Shown here: positions 1 through 9,985 of the stretch, in pieces
Layout of the letters: every line of letters starts with the position of its first letter
Numbering within the stretch: position 1 is the first letter of the stretch
Assembly: GCA_024291935.2 (NCBI GenBank)
Contig: CM044309.1
Coordinates: 32,636,001 to 32,700,000 of the forward strand
Direction of reading: 5' to 3'
Source: Okapia johnstoni
Taxonomy: Eukaryota; Chordata; Mammalia; Artiodactyla; Giraffidae
Length of the DNA: 64,000 nt
Translations under genes and position numbers: made by a program
Notes under the pieces: model-generated
The model's database searches: none
What the model saw: only the letters and a program-made list of their open reading frames with translations
Told to the model about the DNA's origin: nothing

Positions 1-304
1 GGCACAAACTTTAAAAGAATTACACAGCCTGAGGACATTACATAAAATGATTAGAACAAAATAGGCTCTAGAACCATTAGGTCCAAGATGGCAAATGAGT
101 TAATTTCCACCAGACTTTGTGATTCAATATACTCTCATTGTAACATATTAACAGGCTATGTGACACACCCACTAGTACCATGACAGTTCTGAGGCCAACC
201 ATCAAAGACCAAGAAGTGGGCAGTGGCCCAATTCCTGGAAATCTCCGCTTCTTCCCGAAAATGGTTGGAATAATCCTTTCACTCATTAATCTATGAAATT
301 ACCC
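1..304. other. No gene seen
   Basis: The only open frame here is short and unlike any protein I know. The stretch may belong to the LTR-like element that follows. Confidence 0.5.
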
Positions 305-560
305 AGCCCATAAAAACTAACCACATCATATTTCAAGGCTGCTCTTGCCTTCTGTGATGGTCCACACTGTCTATGGAGTGTGTTTCTTTCTAAATAATCC
401 ACTTCTTACCGATCACTTTGCCTCTTACTGAACTCTTTCTGCAATTAGACACCAAGAACCTGAGCTTCACTGAGTCCTGAAACCAGGTGTGTGATCTCAG
501 TTAAAAGACCATAGGTTCAGGTCCCATCTGAGTTGCACCGTTTCAGTGTTGCCTATCAGA
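305..560 (+). mobile_element. ERV1-type LTR-like fragment (tentative)
   Basis: The stretch resembles the R-U5 part of a class I endogenous LTR. It has a short transcript-like AATAA region near 395 and a CTTTGCCTCTTACTGAA-type motif near 418. It also has an AAGAACCTGAGCTTC-type stretch near 455. No ends or target-site duplication could be set. Confidence 0.35.
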
Positions 561-779
561 ATCACTAGAAGCAAGCAAAGAATAGAATGGCTCAAACTCA
601 TAGAAGTAAGATAAGCTTGAGTATATGCGTTTTACTGAATTCCACAGATGGTTTTGTTACACAGCCAAGTTTGAGAACTGCACGAGAATTTTGACTCTAG
701 GCAAAAGTATACATTGCCTTCAAGTGCTTTTTCTTTACTCCCTTCATCTGAGAAATTATACTTCCATGAACCCATGGAT

Positions 780-1185
780 ATTTGTTTGCTAGGCTACCCT
801 AAAAAATTCCACAGGCTGGGTGTCTTAAAAATGGGAATTAATTTTCTCCATAGTTCTGGAGGCCAGATGTCCAAGATCAAGGTGTCTGCAGAGCTGATTT
901 CTCCTGAGGCCTCTCTTGTTGGCCATGGATGGCTGCTTTCTTGCTGTGTCCTTACATGGTCTCGCCTCTGTGTTTGTATCTCGATTTCTCTGTGTGCCCA
1001 AATGTCTTCTTTTTATAAAGACACTATTCAGATTGGACTAGAGTCCACCCTAATGGCCTTATTTTAACTTAATTACCTCATTAAAAGCCCTATCTCCCAA
1101 TACAGCCACATTCTCAGATAGTGGGTTTAGAATTTTAAAATATGAGTTGGGGGTGGGGCCCAATTTTGTGCATAACACCATCCCA
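780..1185 (-). mobile_element. MLT1-type (ERVL-MaLR) LTR, antisense
   Basis: Read on the + strand it has the typical reverse-complement MaLR order. This is a GCTAGGCT-type start, then TTCTGGAGGCCAGA, AGATCAAGGTGTC, TTATAAAGACAC, TGGACTAGAGTCCACCCTAATG, and TTTTAACTTAATTACCTC. It is diverged and has no coding capacity. Confidence 0.65.
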
Positions 1186-2143
1186 ACTCCAAAAGTAATT
1201 GTGTCTTTCATGACTTCCTTTACTTTAAATATGTATGATGCAATTTTAAATTTGCTTATGCATTACCTCCAAACTGTTTTCCAAGTGAGTTACATTTTTA
1301 TGCATTTATCTGTAACTTCTGTACAGTGTAAGCTTTTTGAGGGTGGTGACCTTGTATTCAGCATAATCTAATAAATGAAAGATTCTCAATACTGGACTCA
1401 CTCTTGAAATACTTGGTGAACTTTAAAAAGTCTTTAAACTTGAGTTTTACTTCCAGAAATTACCAGGAATAGACATCGGTTGCAAAGAGTAATATATGAC
1501 TGAGTGACTAAGCCACACACACACAGACATTGGTGCATGTATGTTTTAGAAGCTCTCCAGATGATCTTAGTGTGTTCTCAACCAGGAGTGAAGGCCACTG
1601 TTACAGTGGAAAGTGGTAGCAGGGAAGGATTTTTGTCTGTTTTGTATCATGGTATATCCCAGGGCAGTGCCAGACACTTGGTAAGTGGTACATAAATCTC
1701 TGATGGAAAAGATGAATCTGGTTTTCATCATCTTTTAGCTGTATGAGCTCTGTGAAAGCTTTTTTATTTCTCTAAATCTGTTTCCCATCTTTAGAAAATG
1801 GGGATAATAATAACCATGGTTTTGGAGAATAAATTAAATGACAAAGTAAGTTATTTGGCCCAGAATAGTTGCTTGTCAACCAACGGTTAACTTTCTTCTC
1901 TTGAAAAGTCTGTGTTCTCATCTCGTTTCTGACACTGGCAGGAGGGCTATGGGCACAGGAATAAAGTATATGTGAAATATGTATGGAGTGAGAGAAAGAC
2001 ACATGGAAAACTAAATAATAGATACAGTACTGAGCAATTTAAACAGGGTCTAAAAAGTCATGATGTTTCATTTTAGTTGTCCCACTCTGGGCAGAGATAA
2101 GGCAGTAAGTGTTAATCGCAGGATGTGTTGCAGTTATTTATGC
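1186..2143. other. Intergenic; MIR-like remnant, no gene
   Basis: No coding exon is visible. About 1735-1850 resembles a MIR SINE (CCCATCTTTAGAAAATGGGG, then an AATAAATTAAATGA-type end). Confidence 0.45.
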
Positions 2144-2361
2144 TTACTACTAAGTCACTTCAGTTGTGTACAGCTCTTGGTGACCCCAGGGACTGTAGCC
2201 TGCCAAGCTCCTCTGTAAATGGGATTCTCCAGGCAAGAATAATGGAACGGGTTACTATTCCCTTCTCCAAGGGATCTTCCTGACCCAGGGATTGAATCCA
2301 AGTCTTTTTTTGTCTCTTGCCTTAGCAGGTGGGTTTTTTTTTTTACCACTGGCACCACCAT
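2144..2361 (-). mobile_element. Bov-tA SINE, antisense
   Basis: The BovB-derived half is recognisable (GACTGTAGCCTGCCAAGCTC, GGATTCTCCAGGCAAGAAT), followed by the tRNA-Glu-like half read in reverse. A T-run is present near 2334. Confidence 0.85.
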
Positions 2362-2624
2362 ACTGTATTATTTCTGCTGAATGGGAAAACAGAGCAGTTA
2401 TAATTTATGTGTATTTCCTCTCATTATAATTAATCCATAGTAATTAGGAAACTGGAATGCTATCAAATGAACTCGTCTGGTCTGAAACCTTACTTGCAAT
2501 AACATGTTTGATTTTCACTGAAACCCAGTGATCTTTGAGGTCATTGTGTAGTGGGAAGGCCGATGGAGGAGAGGAGAAAGGAGGGAGGAGAGAGAGAAAC
2601 ACTTTTTTATCTGGTGGACATGGA

Positions 2625-3595
2625 TTTTTTTAAATGAGATATGGTTGATTTACAAATTTATGTAAGTTTCAGGAATACAACACAATCGTTTACAATTTTT
2701 AAATGTTATATTCAATTTAAAGTTATTATAAAATATTGGCTGCCGGAGTCCAGCTCCGGCAGCCAGGGAAACGCCCTGAAGGGATGAACGGGGTCGGCGA
2801 ATGAAAATGATGCAGTCTCTCGCTCAAAGCACTGGGCTGCATGTTTATTTTAAGCATCAGGTTTTCTTTTATACTTTTACAAAAGCATTAGGTCAGAGGT
2901 ATGACATCTTCAGTTTCCCCTCACCCAGATTTACTGTCTCCATAAATCATTGCTGTCCTTCAGAGTTCCCTCTTAAGTGTCCTTGTGATTACATTGTAAC
3001 TCAAGTTTGTCTCTGGGCTGCATACCACATTCCTCAGTTTATTTCTTATCTTTCTAAATCCTGCTTGAGCTCATTAACTCCTAAAAAGACTTCTTTAGCT
3101 ATTAGTAGCTCTAAAATTCCTAGTTTCTATACTCTATAGTAAAATATGCCAACACTACAACATACCTTAAACTTTTAGCTTCTAACTATTCTTAATTATC
3201 CCTAACCCCTAAACTCAGCAAACTTCTTTTGCCATAAACATTCCCCTTACAGGCAGGTTTCAGATAACAATGTTTTCCATGGCCTCAAGCTGCAGCCTAT
3301 GTGCTCATCCTGGAGCATTCTTTGTAAAGATTCTTGAACAAATGTCAATAGTTAACTTTATGGATTATAACGTTCTTTCCAGCCAACTCAACCGGAGGAA
3401 GGAAAGGACAAGTCAGAATCACAAGACCTAACTCCTTCATCCCAGGACCGTGCCTGCGGGATGAGGAGAGGGGGTTGGGGCTGTGCCTCCATTTTGTCAG
3501 TAACGCCTATCGCGGCTCCCGACAATTGGCTATACTCCCTGTGCTGTACAATATATCCTTGAATCACTTATTTTACACATAGGTAGTTTGCACTT
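2625..3595 (-). mobile_element. L1 3'-end fragment, antisense, split by a solo LTR
   Basis: The flanks 2625-2740 and 3525-3595 join into one L1-like 3' sequence (TATGGTTGATTTACAA through CTCCCTGTGCTGTACA) once the LTR and one 6-bp duplication are removed. This shows the LTR went into a pre-existing L1. Confidence 0.55.
2741..3524 (-). mobile_element. Solo LTR, ERVK-like (BTLTR1-type), 784 bp
   Basis: The element has TG...CA ends and starts on the minus strand with TGTCGGGAGCC. It is flanked by perfect 6-bp duplications ATTGGC at 2735-2740 and 3525-3530, which is typical of betaretrovirus-like integration. A minus-strand AATAAA lies near 2843-2848. No internal viral genes accompany it, so it is a recombination remnant. 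I recognise the sequence as similar to a bovine LTR family; the family name is tentative. Confidence 0.8.
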
Positions 3596-4383
3596 CTTAA
3601 ATTGTCCCTTCAGTGGTCTGTGGTGTGTATATGTGTGTGCATGTGCATGCATGTTCACACACACACAACATACACACACATGCTTTGGTAACATGCTCTT
3701 CCCTGTTCAGCAAGTTAAATTGGACCTGGTCCAGGAATCAGGACTTTGTGAGCCAGCAAAGGATGCCTTCTTTTCTAAATTGTTTCTAATTGTTCAAAGT
3801 CTACTTTTCTTCCCTCTAAATAGAAAGCATGGGAAGCCTGATTGTTTTTTCTCCTCTCTTCTTCATATTTCTCAGGAAATCCACCTAAAGCGAACAAGTG
3901 AGGTTTTGCAAATCACTCTTGTAAATCTGCTTGAGCAAGTAAAAATCGCCTCTAGAAAATGGCTGTATTTCAAAGGCCTCACTTCAAAAGAAATCCAAGT
4001 GTTCTGTGAGTCAAGGAGGGCATGTGAAGACAGGCAGAGTCCCTGTTAGGCTGGTCTGGTTCAGTAAGAGCTAAGAAGTGGAAGCAAATCACAGAGAAGA
4101 AAATATGTAAAGTTTACTTGTGGAAATTTTATCAAAGAAGTTAGCTCAGATGAAAAATGTGAGCTGGAATTTTGATACAGGAAAATCTGTGTACAGTGCC
4201 ACTATATACATTAGGCCTTAAGCTTTAGCCCTGCTGTGAAATTCGTTTCAAGTTGTTAAAATTTAAGAACTCTTCCTGTGAGGAGAGTTTTTTTCTTGGA
4301 TTATTTTGACATTTTATTTAAAATTTTCACTATAGATAGAAATGATTCTAGTTTGCTGGAAAATGGTCTCCCCTGCCTCAACC

Positions 4384-4386
<3 letters not shown>

Positions 4387-4420
<34 letters not shown>
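4387..4420. repeat. (AC)n microsatellite, about 17 units
   Basis: An uninterrupted AC run directly abuts the 4-bp duplication of the LTR that follows. A shorter degenerate TG/AC tract lies at about 3622-3680. Confidence 0.95.
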
Positions 4421-4422
<2 letters not shown>

Positions 4423-4553
4423 CTTGAAGAAGGAATTCATAGGGCCTGGACTCCATCTTAGGCCTGTTCGTGCTGATCATGTTCGGCCACCTCTCTAAAG
4501 GACTCTGAACTCTGTGCCTAGTGCCTGTGGAAACGACAATAGAAGGTTTTTTC

Positions 4554-4663
4554 TGTAACCTCGGGCTTATTGATTATTGACTGTTTGGAATGTAACCTCG
4601 GGCTTATTGATTATTGACTGTTTGGAATGTAACCTCGGGCTTATTGGTTATTGATTGTTTGAA
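4554..4663 (+). repeat. 37-bp tandem repeat, three copies, in LTR U3
   Basis: Units start at 4554, 4591 and 4628, each beginning TGTAACCTCGGGCTTATTG. The first two appear identical and the third is slightly diverged and shorter. Such direct repeats upstream of the TATA box are typical of enhancer repeats in gammaretroviral LTRs. Confidence 0.85.
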
Positions 4664-4769
4664 CACATAACACATGAATGATGGGGTTATTGTGATTGTA
4701 TTTACCTTTCCTTTGTTTATGTAAGTCACAAGGAAATTGGGTGGTGGGTTCAGACACGTACACATGGGG

Positions 4770-4777
4770 TATAAAAG
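4770..4777 (+). promoter_or_regulatory. TATA box of the ERV1-like LTR
   Basis: TATAAAAG lies about 65-70 bp before the LTR polyadenylation signal and downstream of the tandem repeat. It could in principle start transcripts into the sequence to the right. Confidence 0.6.
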
Positions 4778-5112
4778 ATTTTCACAAATGCTGGTCGGGG
4801 TCCTTGGCTAAGAGGAGACTCTGCCTTGGGCCCGCTGGTGTAATAAACTGCACTTCACTATCTGCATCGTCCTTCTGAGTGAGCTTGTTTCCCGGAACGC
4901 ACGGCTATAACACTCTGATCTGTGTATACTTTCTCTTGACAGGAGAGCAAGTTGATGTTGAATTCCTCAAATGCAGCTTTCACACTGGACTCATTATAGG
5001 TGCAAAATGACGTATCAAAAACGTTAGGTCTTGAACTCAGAAATACCTGGTTCTGAGGTTTATCAAATCTGAGAAAGGTAGGATGATGCATGTGCCATGT
5101 ATTATGGGAGCA

Positions 5113-5441
5113 ACTGCAAGGAGATCCAACCAGTCCATCCTAAAGGAGATCAGCCCTGGGTGTTCATTGGAAGGACTGATGTTGAAGCTGAAACTCCAAT
5201 ACTTTGGCCACCTGATGAGAAGAGCTGACTCATTGGAAAAGACCCTGCTGCTGGGAAAGATTGAGGGCAGGAGAAGAAGGGGACCACAGAGGATGAGATG
5301 GTTGGATGGCATCACCGACTCAATGGACATGGATTTGAGTGGACTCCAGGAGTTGGTGATGGACAGGGAGGTCTGGCGTGCTGTGGTTCATGGGGTCGCA
5401 AAGAGTCGGACACGACTGAGCGACTGAACTGAACTGAACTG
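5113..5441 (+). mobile_element. BovB 3' end, sense
   Basis: The last 330 bp of BovB are present, from AAGGAGATCCAACCAGTCC to the GACTGAGCGACTGAACTGAA tail. The element is strongly 5'-truncated. The open frame here is a remnant of the BovB ORF2 C-terminus. Confidence 0.9.
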
Positions 5442-5796
5442 ATCCTATAATCAAATACGGTGTTTCTTCAGCAAAATGTGTTTATTCACTGTAAAGTGTG
5501 AATATTACAAATGTTCTCATGTTAACTCAGGTTGAGCTCACCACCAAGTGACTTGCACCAGACTTAGTTTTTAAATGCTAGCTCTTCAGAACTGTTGAGA
5601 TTTGAAATCTTGTGTGAGGGATGGTGAACTCTGTTTTCCCATGTCCCTTCTCAGCTTTCACTTCCTTTCAGCTGTGTTGCTCTTCGTCCATGTTCCCAAG
5701 CTGACAAGTCCAGAGATCATCATTGCTTATGGCCTTTACTAGGGTCCTCTTTCCTGTATTCCACATGTTGTCCATTCCCACTGCTGTCTTGCTTTT

Positions 5797-5926
5797 TTAA
5801 TTTTTTTTTTTTTTTTTTTTGCCACACCATGCAGCATCTGGGATCCTAGTTCCCCGACCAAGGATTGAACTTGTGCCCCCTCTATTGGAAACACAGAATC
5901 TTAACCACTGGATCACCAGGGAAGTC
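5797..5926 (-). mobile_element. CHR-type tRNA-Glu SINE, antisense
   Basis: A T-run (5801-5820) is followed by GCCACACCATGCAGCATCTG and ends ACCACTGGATCACCAGGGAA, the reversed start of a CHR SINE. Confidence 0.7.
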
Positions 5927-6277
5927 TCACCCTGTTCTTCAGTACCCTTCTAACCTTGATCTTTGGAAACCTGTGCTCAAAGTAGATCAATCAAAACTCA
6001 CAGAGCCCTAGATGATTCTTTAAATTCTACAGTAGCAGTCTTATTTCTTTCCCCACACTGGACTCCCTTTAATGTCCCAGATCTTGATTAGAGAGGGACA
6101 CAAAAGTAAGGATAAAAATCTGTGCACAGTCTCAGCACAACCTCTTGTTTACTCAAGCCATACCCTCTAGGGTCACCCAAACTTTCTTTTTTTGTTTTTC
6201 TCTAAACACTCCATAAGCACTTCTCAGCCTCCAAGCCACTGGTCATGAAGCCTCTTCCTGGAATTAAGCCTCCTCAG

Positions 6278-6317
<40 letters not shown>

Positions 6318-6640
6318 CAGTTTCCACTCACACTCTTTGATTCTATAGAAAATTGCTTTTACCTCTAACTGGGCCTCCATCACTTTGAACATTTTTCTAT
6401 TGTAGCACATAAACAGTGCAATCCAATTATTTTGAGAACAGGCTTCTTTCCCACTGGCCTTCATAAAATCTGGGATTGGACCTTATTCATCTTTGTATTT
6501 ACACTGGAGAAGAGAGTGCCAAATGCATTTGGGGAAAGGTGTGTTACACAAAATTAAGCAGGTCTTTTTTTTTTTTTAAGTGTAGGACTTATTGACTAAC
6601 TCATACAGAGAGATCCTTTTCCCTATAGTTTTTTTTTTTT
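5927..6640. other. Intergenic with a 34-bp poly(T) tract
   Basis: There is no gene. A T-run spans 6282-6315, and further T-runs lie near 6570 and 6630. The lysine-rich minus-strand frame here is only the translation of the T-run. Confidence 0.6.
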
Positions 6641-6720
6641 TTTCAATTCATTTTGCTGAAGTATAGTAAGTCCACTACAGATGAATGTGTTCCATTTAGA
6701 GAGCTCATCTGTAAGTTCAA

Positions 6721-6926
6721 GGACTTCCCTAGTGGCTCAGAGGTTAAAGCGTCCGCCTCCAATGCGGGAGACCCGGGTTCGATCCCTGGGTCAGGAAGAT
6801 CCCCCGGAGAAGGAAATGGCAACCCACTCCAGTATTCTAGCCTGGAGAATCCCATGGATGGAGGAGCCTGGTAGGCTACAATCCACGGGGTCACAAAGAG
6901 TCAGACACCACTGAGTGACTTCACTT
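6721..6926 (+). mobile_element. Bov-tA SINE, sense, with 11-bp duplication
   Basis: It is flanked by TGTAAGTTCAA at 6710-6720 and 6927-6937. The tRNA-derived head (GGCTCAGAGGTTAAAGCGTC, GGGTTCGATCC B box) is followed by the BovB-derived tail. Confidence 0.92.
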
Positions 6927-7467
6927 TGTAAGTTCAAAGTGTTTGCAAGTCCAACAAAGTTAGCTGAGGTAAATAACTAAAATAATCGGCTATGTAATAC
7001 TGTATTCTAATAGGCTTACAATATTTTTCACACAAATAATACATAAAAAATAAACAAAAAGAAAACACTTTCTTTTAATCTTATGCTATAGTACCTTGAA
7101 AAGTACAGTAGTTCAGTACGACAGCTGGAATACAGTGAATGGGTAAGGAGCATCTAGTGAACAGGTAAGAGTTACTGACTGGAGGCAGGAGAGGAGGTGG
7201 GAGATGGCAGAGCTGAAGGGTGGTTAGTAATAGGAGATGGAAGGCAAGCAGAGATTTCACTCATGCCTGACACTGATGGCACAGGTTCTGGGGCCCTGCT
7301 ATATTTAATTCTACCTACCCTCTTGAAAAACTGATCCAGTGATGTCTAGGTAGTAGCTCTTTTCTGTCATAGGTGATGCAGTAACACTGAATTGCATTCT
7401 GAATGGCTGCTGCAACCTTTGTGTACTGTTCTACATTCAGGTTCTATGCTTCAAAAATTAACAACAA

Positions 7468-7672
7468 TGAACGATGGTGCTCAATCGCTCAGTCGTTTCT
7501 CTTTGAGATCCCATGGACTGTAGCCCGCCCGATTCTCTAACCGTGGGATTTCCCAGGCAAGAATACTGCAGTGGGTTGCCATTTCCTCCTCCATGGGATC
7601 TTCCCAACCCAGGGATTGAACCCATGTCTCTTGTCTCTCCTGCATTGGCAGGCGAATTCTCTAAACTAACTG
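7468..7672 (-). mobile_element. Bov-tA SINE, antisense
   Basis: The order is GCTCAATCGCTCAGTCG, GATTTCCCAGGCAAGAATAC, ATGGGATCTTCCCAACCC, TTGGCAGGCG. It interrupts the Tigger-like element. Confidence 0.88.
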
Positions 7673-8239
7673 CCTCCTCAAATAAAGAAAATCCCCTTGC
7701 CATTTCCTGCATCATGCATCTCTTCGGTTCTTCAGCTACTACTTCTTGTCTCTCTTTGTCCTTTCTCTGGGCATGCTCACATCTTTGAAAGCTCTAAACC
7801 TGAAAGTTCATATATACGGACTGGAGGGAAAGAGCAAATCAGCCAAGATGGTATGGTCAGGCTTTCTTGCCCCACGGCCTCTTACTCTTAGCCCATGTTT
7901 TGTAAATGATTATGTAACAGCTGAGCTCGCTGATAGCACTGCGCATGCGCCTCATAAGGTACTTGTTTGATTACAGGCTACGTCGTGCAGTACGCCTATA
8001 CAAGCACAACCTGAGGCTTTGCCGCGGCATTGAGGTTATTTATGAGAGGTTGTGCTATGTCCACTGCTATGGCTGCGGCACCAGCCAGGAGAGAATAAGC
8101 GTGTCTGCAGTTTCTACGGCTCCTTGAGTTTTCTTCTAGCCTCTTAGCTTGTGCCTTGTCTACCATGAATTCAGCGAACAGTCCACACAGTGAGGAACAG
8201 CGAGACTGTTGGTGCTGTGAGCAGAATTTGCCAGATAGT

Positions 8240-8500
8240 GACTTACTCTATAGTTAATTTGCAATGTGTTAATTTCTGCTGTACAACAAAGTGATTCAGT
8301 TATATATATATGTATATATAATTTTTCATATTCTTTTCCATTGTGGTTTATCATCACAGGGCATTGAATATAGTTACTGTGCTATAAAGTATGCATTGTT
8401 GTTTATCCACTCTATATACAATAGTTTGCATCTGCTAATCCCTAAATCCCAATCCATCCCTCCCCACCCCCATAGTTCTTATAATTTCATGACCTTATTC
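8240..8500 (-). mobile_element. L1 3'-end fragment, antisense
   Basis: The sequence TTAATTTCTGCTGTACAACA, TTCATATTCTTTTCCATTGT and ACTGTGCTATAAAGTATGC is typical of artiodactyl L1 3' ends read in reverse. Confidence 0.55.
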
Positions 8501-8504
8501 CTAT

Positions 8505-8949
8505 AGTAGGTTGAATGGTAACTCCCCAAAAGATATCCACATCCTAACCCCTGGAACCAGGGGATGTAATATTACATGGTAAAGGGGATTTTGCAGATAT
8601 AGTTAGGGATTTTTTGAGGTGAGATCAGCCTAGTTTATGAGGGTGAGCTCTAGATTAATGACAAATTTCCTTTGAAGAGATAGAAGAGGAAAAGACACAG
8701 AGAAGAAAAGGCTGTGTGAAGACAGAGGCAGAGACTGGAGTGATGCAGTCACAAGTCACGAAATGCAAAGAGACACAAGGAGTTTGAAGAAGCAGGGAGG
8801 AGTCTTTGCCAGAACCTTTGGAGGGAGCATGTTCCGGCGACACCTGGATTTCAGATTTCAGGCCTTTAGAACTGCGAGAGAATAAATTTCTGTTGTTATA
8901 AGCTGCCCAGTGTGTGGTAATTTGTTACGGCAGCCCTAAGAAATAAATA
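8505..8949 (+). mobile_element. MLT1-like (ERVL-MaLR) LTR, sense
   Basis: Recognisable blocks are CCAAAAGATATCCACATCCT, TTTGCAGATATAG, AACTGCGAGAGAATAAATTT and GTGGTAATTTGTTACGGCAG, ending near 8949. It contains an LTR-type AATAAA near 8880. Confidence 0.6.
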
Positions 8950-9394
8950 CACTCCCTTTTTCTCAGTCACCCCACACACTGCTTGTTGTTACCTGTTCAT
9001 TTTCGTTCAGCCTGCAGTTATCTTATTTTCCACTCCAATCCAGGCGGACCCCAACCACTTCAGATCACTGTGTCTTTCTTTTTTTTTTTCTAATCCAGAT
9101 CTTTATTTCCTGTGCTCCAGATTTGTGTATCCAACTTTCTTAGACTGGTTATCCTATAGACACTGGCTCCTTAAATTGAACTCATGTCTCGTATCTCCTT
9201 TTCTTCTGCAAAACTGCTTCCCTTCCTGTATGCTCAACTTCTCGCATGGCGCCAGTGTCAGGCGGGCACATTGGGGTCATTTCCTACCTTAACTCCCATA
9301 TCTTGACAGTGTCCCAAGTCCTTGTTGAATACGCTTTATTTAAGCATTTTAATCTTTCCATCATTGTTATGTTACATACGGTCCTGTATTGTAC

Positions 9395-9660
9395 TGTTCA
9401 TTTTTTAAATGTATTCATTTATTTTTGACTACACTGCGTCTTCATTACTGTACACTGTCTTTCTCTAGCTGTGGTGAGCCAGGGCTATTCTTCCTTGCGG
9501 TGTGTGGGCTTCTCATTGCTGTGGCTTCTCTTGTTGCAGAGCACGGGCTTCCACAGTTGCAGCCTGTGGGCTTAGCCACCCTGAGGCATGTTGGATCTTT
9601 CCCTGTCCCCTGCATTGCCAGGAGGATTCCTAGCCCCTGGACCACTAAGGAGGTCCTGTA
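9395..9660 (-). mobile_element. CHR-type SINE, antisense
   Basis: The T-rich tail is at the left. It is followed by GTGGTGAGCCAGGGC, TCATTGCTGTGGCTTCTC, AGCACGGGCTTCCACAG and finally CCCCTGGACCACTAAGGAGG at the tRNA-derived head. Confidence 0.7.
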
Positions 9661-9689
9661 CTATTCATTTTACTTTTTTTTTTAAGTTA

Positions 9690-9985
9690 AAAATTTTTAA
9701 GTAAAATTAAAATTTACCATTCTAACCATGTTTAAGTGTATTGGTCAGTAGTGTTCAGTATATTAACATTGCTGTGCACAAATTTCTGGATCTATCTTTG
9801 ATCTTCTGACACTGAAACTACCCCTTCCCCTCCCCACAGCCCCTGGCAACTACCTACCTACTTCCTGTTTCTATGATTTGACCACTTTAGATACTTCATA
9901 TAAGTAGAATTATATATTATGATTAATATAATCATATCATGTAATCATATCTTTATTTGTCCTTTTGTGCTTTAATTTTTGAAAG
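9690..9985 (-). mobile_element. Old L1 (L1M-type) fragment, antisense
   Basis: The blocks TTACCATTCTAACCATG, CCCCACAGCCCCTGGCAACT and CTTCATATAAGTAGAATTAT match the reverse of old L1 3' ends. Confidence 0.5.

Larger units (their letters stand above)
4425..4912 (+). mobile_element. Solo LTR, ERV1-like, 488 bp
   Basis: It starts TGAAG, ends AACA and is flanked by CTCT at 4421-4424 and 4913-4916. A 4-bp duplication is usual for gammaretrovirus-like elements. The LTR order is intact: a tandem-repeat U3 (4554-4663), TATAAAAG at 4770-4777 and AATAAA at 4842-4847. No internal region remains. The CTCT duplication is short and next to a microsatellite, so it is weaker evidence than the internal LTR layout. 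Confidence 0.75.
6641..8250 (-). mobile_element. Tigger-like DNA transposon remnant, antisense, split by two SINEs
   Basis: Three stretches (6650-6720, 6938-7460 and 7676-8230) read as one diverged element on the minus strand. They include a short frame MMQEMARGFSLFEEA (near 7715) and, further 3', a region equivalent to HWISFFKRV. I recognise these as similar to Tigger-like transposases. The CpG-rich stretch 7925-8130 would be its 5' promoter part. It is broken by stops, frameshifts and insertions and cannot encode an active transposase. Family placement is tentative. Confidence 0.5.

Noticed and set aside
4554..4663. Regular direct repeat considered as a CRISPR-like array
   Set aside because: The units are directly joined without spacers and lie in an LTR U3 region of a mammalian genome.
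6264..6464. Minus-strand frame with a lysine-rich end
   Set aside because: The lysines are the translation of a 34-bp T-run; nothing else supports a protein.
6721..6926. tRNA-like A and B boxes, considered as a tRNA gene
   Set aside because: They belong to the tRNA-Glu-derived head of a Bov-tA SINE, with a BovB tail and target-site duplication.
7925..8130. CpG-rich stretch considered as a host gene promoter
   Set aside because: It reads in continuity with an old Tigger-like transposon, and no host exon follows on either strand.
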